Shown in pieces: positions 1-7,558 of a DNA stretch of 52,353 bases (positions are counted from its first letter, which is position 1; every line of letters begins with the position of its first letter). Both the position numbers and the translations under genes were made by a program. Source of the DNA: Bacteroidaceae bacterium (GTDB taxonomy: Bacteria > Bacteroidota > Bacteroidia > Bacteroidales > Bacteroidaceae); the NCBI GenBank assembly GCA_017547205.1, contig JAFYQH010000055.1, positions 1-52,353 on the forward strand, given 5' to 3'. Below the pieces are notes generated by a model. That model was not told where the DNA came from, did not search any database, and saw nothing but the letters and a program-made list of their open reading frames with translations.

Positions 1-16
1 AGCCTCGTTTTCCGCT
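1..16 (+). tRNA. tRNA-Gly, 3' end only (cut by window edge)
   Basis: The first 16 bases match the end of the T arm and the 3' acceptor strand of the intact tRNA-Gly at 345-417 (both read agcctcg then ttttccgct). The rest of the gene lies to the left of the window, so the anticodon is inferred to be GCC by similarity. It is the first member of the tRNA cluster. Confidence 0.75.
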
Positions 17-26
17 CTAGGTTGAA

Positions 27-107
27 GCCCAGGTGGCGGAATGGTAGACGCGCTCGTTTCAGGTGCGAGTGTTGAGAGACGTGCAGGTTCGAGTCCTGTT
101 CTGGGCA
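27..107 (+). tRNA. tRNA-Leu (anticodon CAG)
   Basis: A class II tRNA with a long variable arm. The acceptor strands gcccagg and tctgggc pair over seven positions with one G-T pair, followed by discriminator A. The anticodon stem ctcgt/gcgag encloses the loop ttcaggt, giving anticodon CAG. The T arm carries the usual ggttcgagtcc. CCA is not encoded. Confidence 0.95.
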
Positions 108-133
108 CGTAATAGCTTGTTTTGCATAATTAT

Positions 134-217
134 GGAGGAGTGGCGGAATTGGTAGACGCGCTACTTTGAGGGGGTAGTGACCGTTGGGTCGTGTGAGTTC
201 GAGTCTCATCTCCTTCA
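134..217 (+). tRNA. tRNA-Leu (anticodon GAG)
   Basis: A second class II tRNA, 26 bases after the first. The acceptor strands ggaggag and ctccttc pair, with a G-T pair at the second position. The anticodon stem ctact/ggtag encloses ttgaggg, giving GAG. The T arm reads gagttcgagtctc. CCA is not encoded. Confidence 0.95.
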
Positions 218-253
218 CAATTAAACTAATAGTTCATTGTTAATTGAAATAAT

Positions 254-290
254 GCGGAAATAGCTCAGTTGGTAGAGCACAACCTTGCCC
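254..290 (+). pseudogene. tRNA-Gly 5' half, interrupted after the anticodon
   Basis: These bases are identical to the first 35 of the intact tRNA-Gly at 345: acceptor strand, D arm and 5' anticodon stem through GCC. The match then stops and an A-rich stretch follows (291-332). The upstream aattgaaataat is duplicated too (242 and 333), so this is a tandem duplication with a 91-bp period that has lost the 3' half. The stretch at 307-322 resembles an inverted copy of the anticodon arm. Confidence 0.8.
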
Positions 291-344
291 AATAGAAAAA
301 AGGCCGCAACCTTGGCAAGGTAAACAAAACCAAATTGAAATAAT

Positions 345-417
345 GCGGAAATAGCTCAGTTGGTAGAGCACAACCTTGCCAAGGTTGGGGTCGCGAGTTC
401 GAGCCTCGTTTTCCGCT
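345..417 (+). tRNA. tRNA-Gly (anticodon GCC)
   Basis: A complete class I tRNA. The acceptor gcggaaa pairs with tttccgc, the D arm contains agctcagttggtagagc, the anticodon stem caacc/ggttg encloses ttgccaa (anticodon GCC), and the T arm reads cgagttcgagcctcg. Discriminator T. It is followed directly by a T-rich terminator. Confidence 0.97.
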
Positions 418-425
418 CTTAGGTT

Positions 426-452
426 AAGACAGCAATTTGCTGTCTTTTTTTT
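426..452 (+). terminator. Rho-independent terminator after tRNA-Gly
   Basis: The stem aagacagcaa / ttgctgtctt is followed by a run of T. It ends the tRNA transcript. A close relative of the same module sits at 663-688, after the second degenerate tRNA-Gly. Confidence 0.9.
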
Positions 453-458
453 GTTTAT

Positions 459-654
459 AAAGGACTCAGTTGGTAGAACACAACCTTGCCCAAAAAGAAA
501 AAGAAACCAGGCCGAAGGACTGGGGTCGCGAGTTCGAGCCCGTTTTGTTTCACCATTACAGGCGGCATTCGGCAGAGTACAAACATGTTTTTACGGCTCA
601 GCGGATATTTTGGGTTGGTTTTTACTCTGCTCTCATTTGCATTGTAAGTCCGCT
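459..654 (+). pseudogene. Degenerate tRNA-Gly copy with two insertions
   Basis: Pieces of tRNA-Gly are recognisable in order: D arm and 5' anticodon stem at about 463-490 (ctcagttggtaga, caaccttgcc), T arm at about 520-541 (ggggtcgcgagttcgagc) and the acceptor end at about 648-654 (tccgctct). An A-rich insert of about 30 bases follows the anticodon, and about 100 unrelated bases separate the T arm from the acceptor end. The 5' acceptor strand is lost, so no functional tRNA is expected. Confidence 0.7.
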
Positions 655-662
655 CTCAAGTT

Positions 663-688
663 AAGACAGCTGATTGCTGTCTTTTTTT
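663..688 (+). terminator. Second copy of the tRNA-Gly terminator
   Basis: The stem aagacagc / gctgtctt is followed by seven T. The surrounding bases (aagttaagacagc before, tttgtttataaagg after) duplicate those around the terminator at 426-452, with a spacing of about 237 bases. Confidence 0.8.
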
Positions 689-707
689 GTTTATAAAGGG
701 GCCCAAA

Positions 708-1439
708 TTACTCGGGATATATCATTTTTCTTGTCACACCACCATCAACAGTGATACACTGGCCATTAATAAAATCATTCTTCTCATCACAAAGAAAAAG
801 ACATGCGCGTGCGATATCATCGGCACGCCCTACCCTGCCCGACAAATGAAAAGAATGATCCTCGGCACGGAGCACCTCATCCTCATTTACGTTTATCCAG
901 CCTGGCGCTATGCAATTCACCGTAATATGATACGGTGCAAGAGAGACTGCCAGCGCATGAGTCATCGACCATATTCCGCCTTTAGATGCCGAATAGGCCT
1001 CTGTACCGGCTTCGCTCTGCAGGTAACGGGTAGAACACATATTCACTATGCGCCCATAACTGTTCGCGGCACCCATCCTTTCACGATGTATCGCCAACAG
1101 ACGCGATGTAATGAAGACACTTCGCAGATTGGTGTCAATAACCTTTTCAAATTGTTCTACAGTGGTTTCTGTAATTGGAGCAAAGTTTCCTATACCCACA
1201 TTGTTGACAACAATGTCAATATCGCCCCATTCATCAAGCAAAGACTTTACTGCACCTTCAAGAGCACACTTGTCGCACACATCGAGCCTGAAGAAGCGTA
1301 CACCGGTAGCCGCAGCGACCTCCTTGCCACGCACGTCATCAATATCACAGAACGCCACACAATCACCCTCCGCTACAAAAGCCTCCACTATGGCACGGCC
1401 TATTCCATGCCCTGCACCGGTAACAAATACACGTCTCAT
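708..1439 (-). CDS. Short-chain dehydrogenase/reductase (SDR family)
   Basis: A 243-residue classical SDR, predicted to be an NAD(P)-dependent oxidoreductase in the cytoplasm. The cofactor motif TGAGHGIG is at residues 7-14, the structural motif is NNVG at 79-82 (a variant of NNAG), and the catalytic set is S136, Y149 and K153 (YSASK). The end carries GGVTRKMIYPE, giving usual full length. The acid D32 after the second strand suggests NAD preference; this is inference. Substrate cannot be told. It is transcribed toward the tRNA cluster, with repeat-rich DNA upstream. Confidence 0.9.
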   Translation of the reverse strand: MRRVFVTGAGHGIGRAIVEAFVAEGDCVAFCDIDDVRGKEVAAATGVRFFRLDVCDKCALEGAVKSLLDEWGDIDIVVNNVGIGNFAPITETTVEQFEKVIDTNLRSVFITSRLLAIHRERMGAANSYGRIVNMCSTRYLQSEAGTEAYSASKGGIWSMTHALAVSLAPYHITVNCIAPGWINVNEDEVLRAEDHSFHLSGRVGRADDIARACLFLCDEKNDFINGQCITVDGGVTRKMIYPE

Positions 1440-1472
1440 ATAGTCAATAATTTTAATTCATCAGTCAAATAT

Positions 1473-1780
1473 GCAACAAACGAGCGAGAAATATGAAGCT
1501 TGCTTCAATATTTATCAAAGCGAGTGCAGAAAATATTCGAGATTTATCTCAAATATGCAACAAACGAGCGAAAGTTCAATAAGCGAGTGAGTGAAAATTC
1601 ATTTTCACACGCAACGAGCGAAACAGAACTTCGCGCAAGCAAAAATATGAAGCTTGCTTCAATATTTATCAAAGCGGCAACGCGAAAAAAGCGTTGCTTG
1701 CGACGGCTGCAACCTTTAGGTTCACAAAGGAGTGCCACTCGCGACCCCAAAGTAAATATTCGAGATTTATCTCAAATATA
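1473..1780. repeat. Dispersed hairpin-array repeat, copy A
   Basis: No gene is evident in 1440-1976. Most of the stretch is a mosaic of short hairpins separated by a recurring acaaacgagcg word (about 1477 and 1561). Stems: 1489-1513 and an identical one at 1643-1667 (gaagc/gcttc inside atat arms), 1531-1556 and 1754-1779 (gagat/atctc), 1591-1608 (perfect gtgaaaat/attttcac), 1677-1697 (gcaacgc/gcgttgc) and 1711-1722 (aacc/ggtt). The same order of modules recurs at 23740-24050. It is non-coding; antisense ORFs through it are shadows. Confidence 0.85.
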
Positions 1781-1865
1781 GCAAAAAGCACATTCGTTAC
1801 AATACATTAACAAGGTTGTTTATACATTTAACATCTTTAACCTTGAGTTAACAGAAGATTTAAGC

Positions 1866-1873
1866 TACTTTTG
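1866..1873 (+). promoter_or_regulatory. -7 box of the rsh promoter
   Basis: TACTTTTG fits the Bacteroidetes -7 consensus TAnnTTTG. CTTG (1842-1845) lies 20 bases upstream, one change from the -33 TTTG. The predicted leader is about 100 bases. Confidence 0.6.
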
Positions 1874-1976
1874 CAAATACGCTATAGTGGATTGGAAAGA
1901 GGGGGGGCACGCCCCGACATCGAATTGCGCCACACCACGGCACAAATGCTGCCCACGCCAACAAACAACAAGAAAG

Positions 1977-4196
1977 ATGACTATGGAGGAGATTTTGACT
2001 TACACCGATGAAGAGAGAAAGGTTATCCAGGAACTTTCGGACACCTTAAAATGCAGCATAGAAGGAGAGCTGCTTTCAACAGACTACGATTTCATACAGA
2101 AAAGAATAGCTGCAACAATATCAGAAGGAAAGATCGTGCGCGACACCCTTGGTTTCAATCCTGTTGTATGTGACCTGCAGACTGCATGCCTCGTGGGACA
2201 GGAGATCGGTTTCCAGCGAGAAATAATCACAAGCATATTACTTAACCGTTGCATACAGGCCGGTACTGCTAGCATTGATGAGGTAAAGGAACAGTTCGGT
2301 GAAACAGCTGCAAATATACTGACTAACCTGGCACAGATAAACGCCCTGTACGCAAAGAGCCCTACTATAGAAAGCGAGAATTTCAGGAACCTGCTGCTCT
2401 CTTTCACCAATGATATGAGAGTGATACTGATAATGATTGCCAGCCGTCTGGTACTGCTGCGCGCGCTCTTTGACCACAAAGATACTGACGCGCGCAAATC
2501 CGTAGCACATGAGGCATCAAAGTTGTACATACCTCTTGCACACAAGCTCGGTTTCTACAAGTTGAAATCTGAGATGGAAGACCTGTCCATGAGATATACC
2601 GAAAGTGACATATATGCCGAGCTGAACAGGAAACTCGAAGAGACGGCAGCATCACGCGAGGACTACATGGCATCGTTCATCAAACCAATCGAGCGCCAGT
2701 TGAAGATGCAACCACACCTGAAGTACCGCATAAAGGGACGCACCAAGTCAATCAATTCCATATGGCAGAAGATGAAGAAGCAGCAGAGGCCGTTCGAACA
2801 GATATACGACCTCTTTGCAATACGCATAATCATCGACAGTGAGCCACAGAACGAAAAGAGCGAATGCTGGCAGGTGTATTCAATAATAGCAGACATGTAC
2901 ACCCCGAACCCGCACCGCCTGCGCGACTGGCTGTCAGTACCCAAAAGCAACGGTTACGAGTCGCTGCATACAACAGTGATGGGACCCGAAGGACGTTGGG
3001 TCGAGGTACAGATACGCACGGAACGCATGGATGCCGTTGCCGAGCACGGTCTTGCAGCCCACTGGCGCTACAAGGGCATAAAAAGCGAAAAGGGCCTTGA
3101 CAACCTGCTTGCATCGATACGCGATACCCTGCAGAACATGAGTGAGGAAGAGGTTTCGGACAACAAGTTCAAGATGGAGCTCTACAAGGACGAGATTTTC
3201 ATCTTTACCCCACGTGGCGACCTCTACAGGCTGTCAAAAGGTGCCACAGTACTCGATTTCGCGTTCAGCATACACACAGGACTGGGCTGCAAGTGCACAG
3301 GTGCGCTTGTAAACGGACGAAATGTGCCTATAAGACATGTCCTCAACAACGGAGACCAGGTAGAGATTATCACATCGAACAGCCAGACACCCAAGCAGGC
3401 ATGGCTGAACATAGCCCAGACTGGCCGAGCAAGGAGCAAGATACGCCAGGCAATGAAGGAAATCATCGCCCGACAGGCCGACATGGGACGCGAGGCTGTA
3501 GTACGCAAACTAAAGAACCACAAGATCGAGTTCGACGAGTCCATCATGGACCATCTCATACGCAAGATGGGCTTCAAGCGTCTTACAGACTTCTACCAGA
3601 ATGTAGCTGACGGCACAATAGACATGGCCGAGATTCTGAAGAGATACCAGTCAATCCTGAACCCGGAGAATGAAAACGGGGAGCAACAGCCCCGCAGTGC
3701 CGACAATTTCACATTCGTAAACGAGAAGGAAGGCAAGGGAACGTCTGATGTTCTGGTCATAGAACGCAACCTGAAGGGAGTCGACTACAAATTCGCACGT
3801 TGCTGTTCGCCTGTATTCGGTGACGAGATATTCGGTTTCGTGACAATAAACGGCGGTATCTCAATACACAGGAAAGACTGCAGCAATGCACGACAACTGG
3901 TAGAGCGTTACCCTTATCGCGTAATCGACGCGAAATGGAGCGACATGGAAGGTAGCAGCGCCATGTTCCCTATTACGCTGCGCATAGTGGGACACGACGA
4001 CATTGGTATAGTGAACAACATAACTTCACTTATATCACAGGAGAAGGATGTTACCATGAGGGGAATAAACATCGAGTCACATGACACTCTGTTCTCGGGC
4101 ACACTGTCACTCCTCATCAGCGGAAACATAAAACTCAACAAACTTATAGCAAAGATTGAGGGCATTAAAGGAGTAAAACAGGTAAAGAGAGGTTAA
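1977..4196 (+). CDS. RelA/SpoT homologue with degenerate hydrolase domain
   Basis: A 739-residue long Rel/Spo protein that makes (p)ppGpp. Order: N-terminal HD-like region (about 30-190), synthetase (about 245-365, with KGRTKSIN 253-260, PKSNGYESLHT 322-332, EVQIRT 343-348), TGS (about 395-455), a conserved Cys/His region with ARCCSPV, and a C-terminal ACT domain. The hydrolase HD dyad is replaced by N90-R91 (ILLNRC), and the usual ADRLHN region reads ASRLVL, so ppGpp hydrolysis is probably lost. RLRD (314-317) resembles the RxKD type seen in SpoT/Rel rather than the RelA EFDD. An upstream ATG at 1887 would add 30 low-complexity residues; 1977 was chosen because it opens the conserved part. 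Confidence 0.93.
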   Translation: MTMEEILTYTDEERKVIQELSDTLKCSIEGELLSTDYDFIQKRIAATISEGKIVRDTLGFNPVVCDLQTACLVGQEIGFQREIITSILLNRCIQAGTASIDEVKEQFGETAANILTNLAQINALYAKSPTIESENFRNLLLSFTNDMRVILIMIASRLVLLRALFDHKDTDARKSVAHEASKLYIPLAHKLGFYKLKSEMEDLSMRYTESDIYAELNRKLEETAASREDYMASFIKPIERQLKMQPHLKYRIKGRTKSINSIWQKMKKQQRPFEQIYDLFAIRIIIDSEPQNEKSECWQVYSIIADMYTPNPHRLRDWLSVPKSNGYESLHTTVMGPEGRWVEVQIRTERMDAVAEHGLAAHWRYKGIKSEKGLDNLLASIRDTLQNMSEEEVSDNKFKMELYKDEIFIFTPRGDLYRLSKGATVLDFAFSIHTGLGCKCTGALVNGRNVPIRHVLNNGDQVEIITSNSQTPKQAWLNIAQTGRARSKIRQAMKEIIARQADMGREAVVRKLKNHKIEFDESIMDHLIRKMGFKRLTDFYQNVADGTIDMAEILKRYQSILNPENENGEQQPRSADNFTFVNEKEGKGTSDVLVIERNLKGVDYKFARCCSPVFGDEIFGFVTINGGISIHRKDCSNARQLVERYPYRVIDAKWSDMEGSSAMFPITLRIVGHDDIGIVNNITSLISQEKDVTMRGINIESHDTLFSGTLSLLISGNIKLNKLIAKIEGIKGVKQVKRG

Positions 4197-4233
4197 AAAA
4201 GGTATATTTCGGGTTATATGAAATAAAAAGATA

Positions 4234-4241
4234 TAATTTTG
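4234..4241 (+). promoter_or_regulatory. -7 box upstream of DUF1573 gene
   Basis: TAATTTTG fits TAnnTTTG and lies 28 bases before the ATG. A purine-rich aaggag (4251-4256) follows, a possible Shine-Dalgarno site. Confidence 0.6.
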
Positions 4242-4269
4242 CATTAGAAAAAGGAGAAAAACGCATATT

Positions 4270-4695
4270 ATGAAAAAGACATTATTCATTTTGCTGGCCA
4301 TTACACTTGCGATAGGCGCACAGGCACAGGAGGGCAAGAAGGCAGGAATAAAGTTTGACAAGACAACAATAGACCTGGGACAGATTACCAAGAAAGCTCC
4401 CATAAAGGAGTGTTTCTTTACATTCACGAATACCGGTGACGCAGACCTATACATACACCAAATAATAACATCATGCAGCTGTACAGGACGCAAATACCCC
4501 ACCCACGCAATAAAACCGGGTGCTACAGACACGGTCTTCGTGACATACAATGCCGAAAACAAGTCACCACGCAGGTTCAGGACAAGCATCACAATACACA
4601 GCAATGCTGCTACAGAAATGACAAAACTTTACCTTAAAGGCGAGATAATGCCGCAGGAAGTAAAGGAAAACCAGGAGATAGAGATTGAGGAATAA
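4270..4695 (+). CDS. DUF1573 domain protein, exported
   Basis: A 141-residue protein starting with a signal peptide (MKK, hydrophobic stretch, AIGAQAQ; cleavage around residue 20). The mature part has the DUF1573 immunoglobulin-like pattern: F-D-x-x-x-I-D-L-G at about 31-39, FTFTNTGDADL, the conserved SCSCTGRKYP and a terminal KGEI strand. The family is common in Bacteroidetes and its biochemical role is unknown. The acidic tail ENQEIEIEE is typical. The gene has its own promoter and converges on the LysR gene across a shared hairpin. Confidence 0.88.
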   Translation: MKKTLFILLAITLAIGAQAQEGKKAGIKFDKTTIDLGQITKKAPIKECFFTFTNTGDADLYIHQIITSCSCTGRKYPTHAIKPGATDTVFVTYNAENKSPRRFRTSITIHSNAATEMTKLYLKGEIMPQEVKENQEIEIEE

Positions 4696-4696
4696 A

Positions 4697-4755
4697 ACAT
4701 ATCAAATGAATTAGGGGCATGTCCAAAAGACATGCCCCTAATTCATTTGATATGT
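4697..4755. terminator. Bidirectional terminator with a 27-bp perfect stem
   Basis: A perfect inverted repeat (27 bp each side, loop caaaa at 4724-4728) lies exactly between the stops of two converging genes; its right edge touches the LysR stop codon. It is much longer than a usual intrinsic terminator. Confidence 0.88.
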
Positions 4756-5660
4756 TACTCGAACATATTTATAAGCCTTCGCTTCACAGCTTCGGTATTC
4801 ATCAATATATCAATAAATTCCCTTGCTGCACTCTTTTGATAGGCCCCCTTCAAACTCAACAGAGAAGCCTCCATAACGTTACCGGGCTCATCGAGCGGAA
4901 TGGCCTTGAAACGGGTTTTCCCGAACACCGCTGATGCTGACAGAATGGTAGCATAGTTGCCTGTTGCAACCATCTGCAACAGTATATTAGTTTCATTCAG
5001 TTCCAGTTTGTATACAAGGTCTATTTCTTTTCCCTCTGCAAGTTTGTCGAGCATAGTGCGCGCCTGCAGCCCCCTGGACGGTAGAATAAGGGAACGCCCC
5101 GACAACTCACTCAATTTTATCTTTTTACGGGAAGCCAAAGGATGCTCATTTGCAACCACAAGAGCCAGCACATTCTCAAAAAGCGGCATTGACTCGATAT
5201 CCGGAGCATCGGCCAACGGCTTGTATGATAGTATAAAATCAACCTTATGCTCTCGCAAAAGCACCATAAGTTCATCAACGGTCTTGTAGAACACCTCCAG
5301 TTTTATACCGGGAAACTCCTTCATGAAACTTATCAGTCCCTCGGTAAGCACTGTACTCAAGCTATATGTCACACCTACGCGCAGTGTGCCGGTCTTGACA
5401 TGCTGCAAATCATGCAGGCGCTGCACCCCATCCTCGGCATCGAGAATTGTCTTGCGTGCGAACGGCAGAAACTCCTCACCCGCCTCGGTAAGCGATATAT
5501 GACGGCTGTTGCGAAGAAACAGTTCAAACCCGAGTTCAAATTCCAACTGCTTTATCTGCTGCGAAAGCGTACTCTGCGTAATGTAGAGATGCTTTGCCGC
5601 TACCGAGAAATTAAGATACTCCGCACTTTTGACAAAATATTTGAGTTGCCGTAATTCCAT
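4755..5660 (-). CDS. LysR-family transcriptional regulator
   Basis: A 301-residue protein. The N-terminal winged helix-turn-helix (MELRQLKYF, then AAKHLYITQSTLSQQIKQLE, residues about 1-60) is typical LysR; the rest (about 90-295) is the effector-binding domain. An in-frame ATG 45 bases upstream exists, but MELRQL is the usual family start and the -7 box at 5683-5690 lies between the two, which excludes the upstream start. It is next to the DASS transporter on the same strand, separated by a terminator. Regulation of that carboxylate transporter is a reasonable guess only. Confidence 0.92.
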   Translation of the reverse strand: MELRQLKYFVKSAEYLNFSVAAKHLYITQSTLSQQIKQLEFELGFELFLRNSRHISLTEAGEEFLPFARKTILDAEDGVQRLHDLQHVKTGTLRVGVTYSLSTVLTEGLISFMKEFPGIKLEVFYKTVDELMVLLREHKVDFILSYKPLADAPDIESMPLFENVLALVVANEHPLASRKKIKLSELSGRSLILPSRGLQARTMLDKLAEGKEIDLVYKLELNETNILLQMVATGNYATILSASAVFGKTRFKAIPLDEPGNVMEASLLSLKGAYQKSAAREFIDILMNTEAVKRRLINMFE

Positions 5661-5682
5661 ACTCCATACAATGTTTGCGGTG

Positions 5683-5690
5683 CGAATATA
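5683..5690 (-). promoter_or_regulatory. -7-like box for the LysR gene (TAnnTTCG variant)
   Basis: On the minus strand this reads TATATTCG, one change from TAnnTTTG, and lies 22 bases before the chosen start codon. The same variant is found before four other genes in the window. Confidence 0.5.
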
Positions 5691-5695
5691 AGAAA

Positions 5696-5746
5696 TCCGC
5701 CACACAAAACCTCAGTTCTTCAACAAAAAGAGGATTGTGTGGCGGA
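5696..5746 (-). terminator. Terminator of the DASS transporter gene
   Basis: A 12-bp stem tccgccacacaa / ttgtgtggcgga with a further cctc/gagg pairing inside. It lies 20 bases after the transporter stop and before the LysR promoter. Confidence 0.75.
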
Positions 5747-5765
5747 ATATTTATAGAAATATCTA

Positions 5766-7259
5766 TTAGAAACCTATGAATATAAGCATTGCATAACCGA
5801 GTACAAGGCCCATGATACCAACGATTATACCAACCTTCATCATATCCTTCTGCTCTATGAAACCGGTTGAGTGAGCGATGGCGTTAGGAGGTGTACTGAT
5901 AGGCAGAATCATTGAAACTGATGATGCTATCGCAATACCTACCAACATTGCCTGAGGACCACCTACACCGTCAAGAGCCGTACCAAGACCGCTTGCAACC
6001 ACACCAAGCACCGGAACAAGCAACGATGTTGCTGCCGAGTGAGAGATGAAGTTAGAGAAACCGAAGCAGATGAGACCAGCAAGAATCATAACCACCAGTG
6101 GTGAGAAGTTGTCGAATGGCACTGACTGAACGATAAGGCTGCTAAGGCTTGCTGAGCCCTCGCCCTTATAGTTGAGCGCAACGCCGAGTGCGAAACCACC
6201 GGCAACCATCCACAGAACGCTCCAGTTGATTTCCTCAAGGTCACGGCGTGTAAGTATACCTGTAGCGCAGAAGATTGCGATAGGAATCATTGCAACGACA
6301 TTTGTATCTATACCCCACATGTCAGTACCGAACATCCACATGAAGATTGTAAGTGCAAATGCGACAACAACCGACCATGTCTTGTAGTCCCAACGGATAG
6401 TACCCTCAATCTCAATCTTGATATTCTTCTGCTTGAATGGAAAAAGTATGCGCAGAAGCATCCATGCAAGTACAAGGAGCAGAATCACGAACGGAGCCAT
6501 CTTTATTGTCCAGTCAACGAAACTGATACCCATACCCTGTGAAGCAAGGTAATCGAGCGCAATCATGTTCGGAGGAGTACCGATAGGAGTTATCATACCG
6601 CCAAGGTTTGCACCTACCGGGATAGCAAGCGCAAGGGCGATACGTCCCTTACCGTCAGCCGGGAGAGAACGCAATACCGGTGTGAGGAAGGCAAGCATCA
6701 TGGCTGCAGTAGCTGTGTTGCTGACAAAAGCCGAGAAGATTGCAGTTACAAGGATAAAACCGAGCAACACTATCTCGGAACGTGTTCCGAAAGGCTTCAG
6801 GAGAACACGCGCAAGAGCTACATCGAGTTTAACCTTCGTCAAACCGATAGCAAGCACGAAACCACCGATGAAGAGCATGATTGTAGGATTCGAGAAACAT
6901 GCAAAGATGCTCTTGAACGGAACCAAGCCTACACCATTCTCGGGGCGGAGAAAACTGAACGCACTTGTAGAAACCGTAAACAACATTACGGTAACGACAA
7001 TCATTGAAGTCACCCATGAAGGCATTGTCTCGGTGAGCCACATGAGGGCAGCGAAGACAAACAATGCAATGATGCGCTGGTGAATCTCTGTCAACCCTTC
7101 GATACCGAATGACTCTGAAGGAACAAGCGCCACCACCAATGCGATAGCAGTGATGAACAACAACTTGATTGCATTAAGAGGAAGTTTCCTCTCTCTCTTG
7201 TGGGACTTGTTCTTCTGAAGTTTCTCAAGAAGTTTGTATCCCGTGAAATTCTTAAACAT
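5766..7259 (-). CDS. DASS (SLC13) family sodium:carboxylate symporter
   Basis: A 497-residue polytopic membrane protein of the divalent anion:Na+ symporter family, related to bacterial INDY transporters. The two signature motifs are present: SNTATAA near residue 185 and the pseudo-repeat SHSAATS near 415, each followed by a helical hairpin; GTPPN (near 232) and STPPNA (near 460) are the Na+/substrate site turns. Expected substrates are C4-dicarboxylates or citrate; which one cannot be told. The N-terminus is basic and cytoplasmic (KLQKNKSHKRERK). A -7 box is at 7325-7332. Confidence 0.93.
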   Translation of the reverse strand: MFKNFTGYKLLEKLQKNKSHKRERKLPLNAIKLLFITAIALVVALVPSESFGIEGLTEIHQRIIALFVFAALMWLTETMPSWVTSMIVVTVMLFTVSTSAFSFLRPENGVGLVPFKSIFACFSNPTIMLFIGGFVLAIGLTKVKLDVALARVLLKPFGTRSEIVLLGFILVTAIFSAFVSNTATAAMMLAFLTPVLRSLPADGKGRIALALAIPVGANLGGMITPIGTPPNMIALDYLASQGMGISFVDWTIKMAPFVILLLVLAWMLLRILFPFKQKNIKIEIEGTIRWDYKTWSVVVAFALTIFMWMFGTDMWGIDTNVVAMIPIAIFCATGILTRRDLEEINWSVLWMVAGGFALGVALNYKGEGSASLSSLIVQSVPFDNFSPLVVMILAGLICFGFSNFISHSAATSLLVPVLGVVASGLGTALDGVGGPQAMLVGIAIASSVSMILPISTPPNAIAHSTGFIEQKDMMKVGIIVGIMGLVLGYAMLIFIGF

Positions 7260-7324
7260 AACTGGTTAATTTATTTAATGGTTATATATTCCGTACCAAA
7301 AATGTCCGATTCCAAAATTTTTCA

Positions 7325-7332
7325 CAAAATTA
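7325..7332 (-). promoter_or_regulatory. -7 box of the DASS transporter gene
   Basis: The minus strand reads TAATTTTG, matching TAnnTTTG, about 65 bases before the ATG. No clear TTTG is seen at -33. Confidence 0.45.
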
Positions 7333-7484
7333 CTATCTATAATCATTTTTTCACATTAGGCATCTATCTGTTTTTACGATAGCAACTATCGTTTTTTTCA
7401 ATAGAAAGAACATTTATTGCCAACTGCGCGTTATGACAAAATACATATATTATAAAAAAGCGACAGCTATAAAGAAAAAAGCAC

Positions 7485-7492
7485 TATCTTTG
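7485..7492 (+). promoter_or_regulatory. -7 box of the fabD operon
   Basis: TATCTTTG is an exact TAnnTTTG. It shows that the in-frame ATG at 7433 lies upstream of the transcript, and supports a start at 7559 (or 7523). No clear -33 element. Confidence 0.6.
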
Positions 7493-7558
7493 CAGAGTAA
7501 AACCGCGATTGGCACAGACATTATGTCACAATCCAAATCAGGTAACAATTCAATACAA

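Noticed and set aside
254..417. Intron-containing tRNA-Gly
   Set aside because: The inserts do not restore the 3' half at proper exon boundaries in the first copy, no group I or archaeal-type splice structure is seen, and an intact gene follows; duplication with damage is simpler.
687..1496. A 269-residue plus-strand ORF
   Set aside because: It lies antisense to the SDR gene, has no recognisable domain and its composition follows the opposite strand's codons.
1473..1780. Insertion sequence in the 1440-1976 gap
   Set aside because: There is no transposase frame, no terminal inverted repeats at the edges and no target duplication; the stretch is a hairpin mosaic.
7433..7558. N-terminal extension of FabD
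   Set aside because: The extended start lies upstream of the -7 box, and the added residues match nothing in the family.
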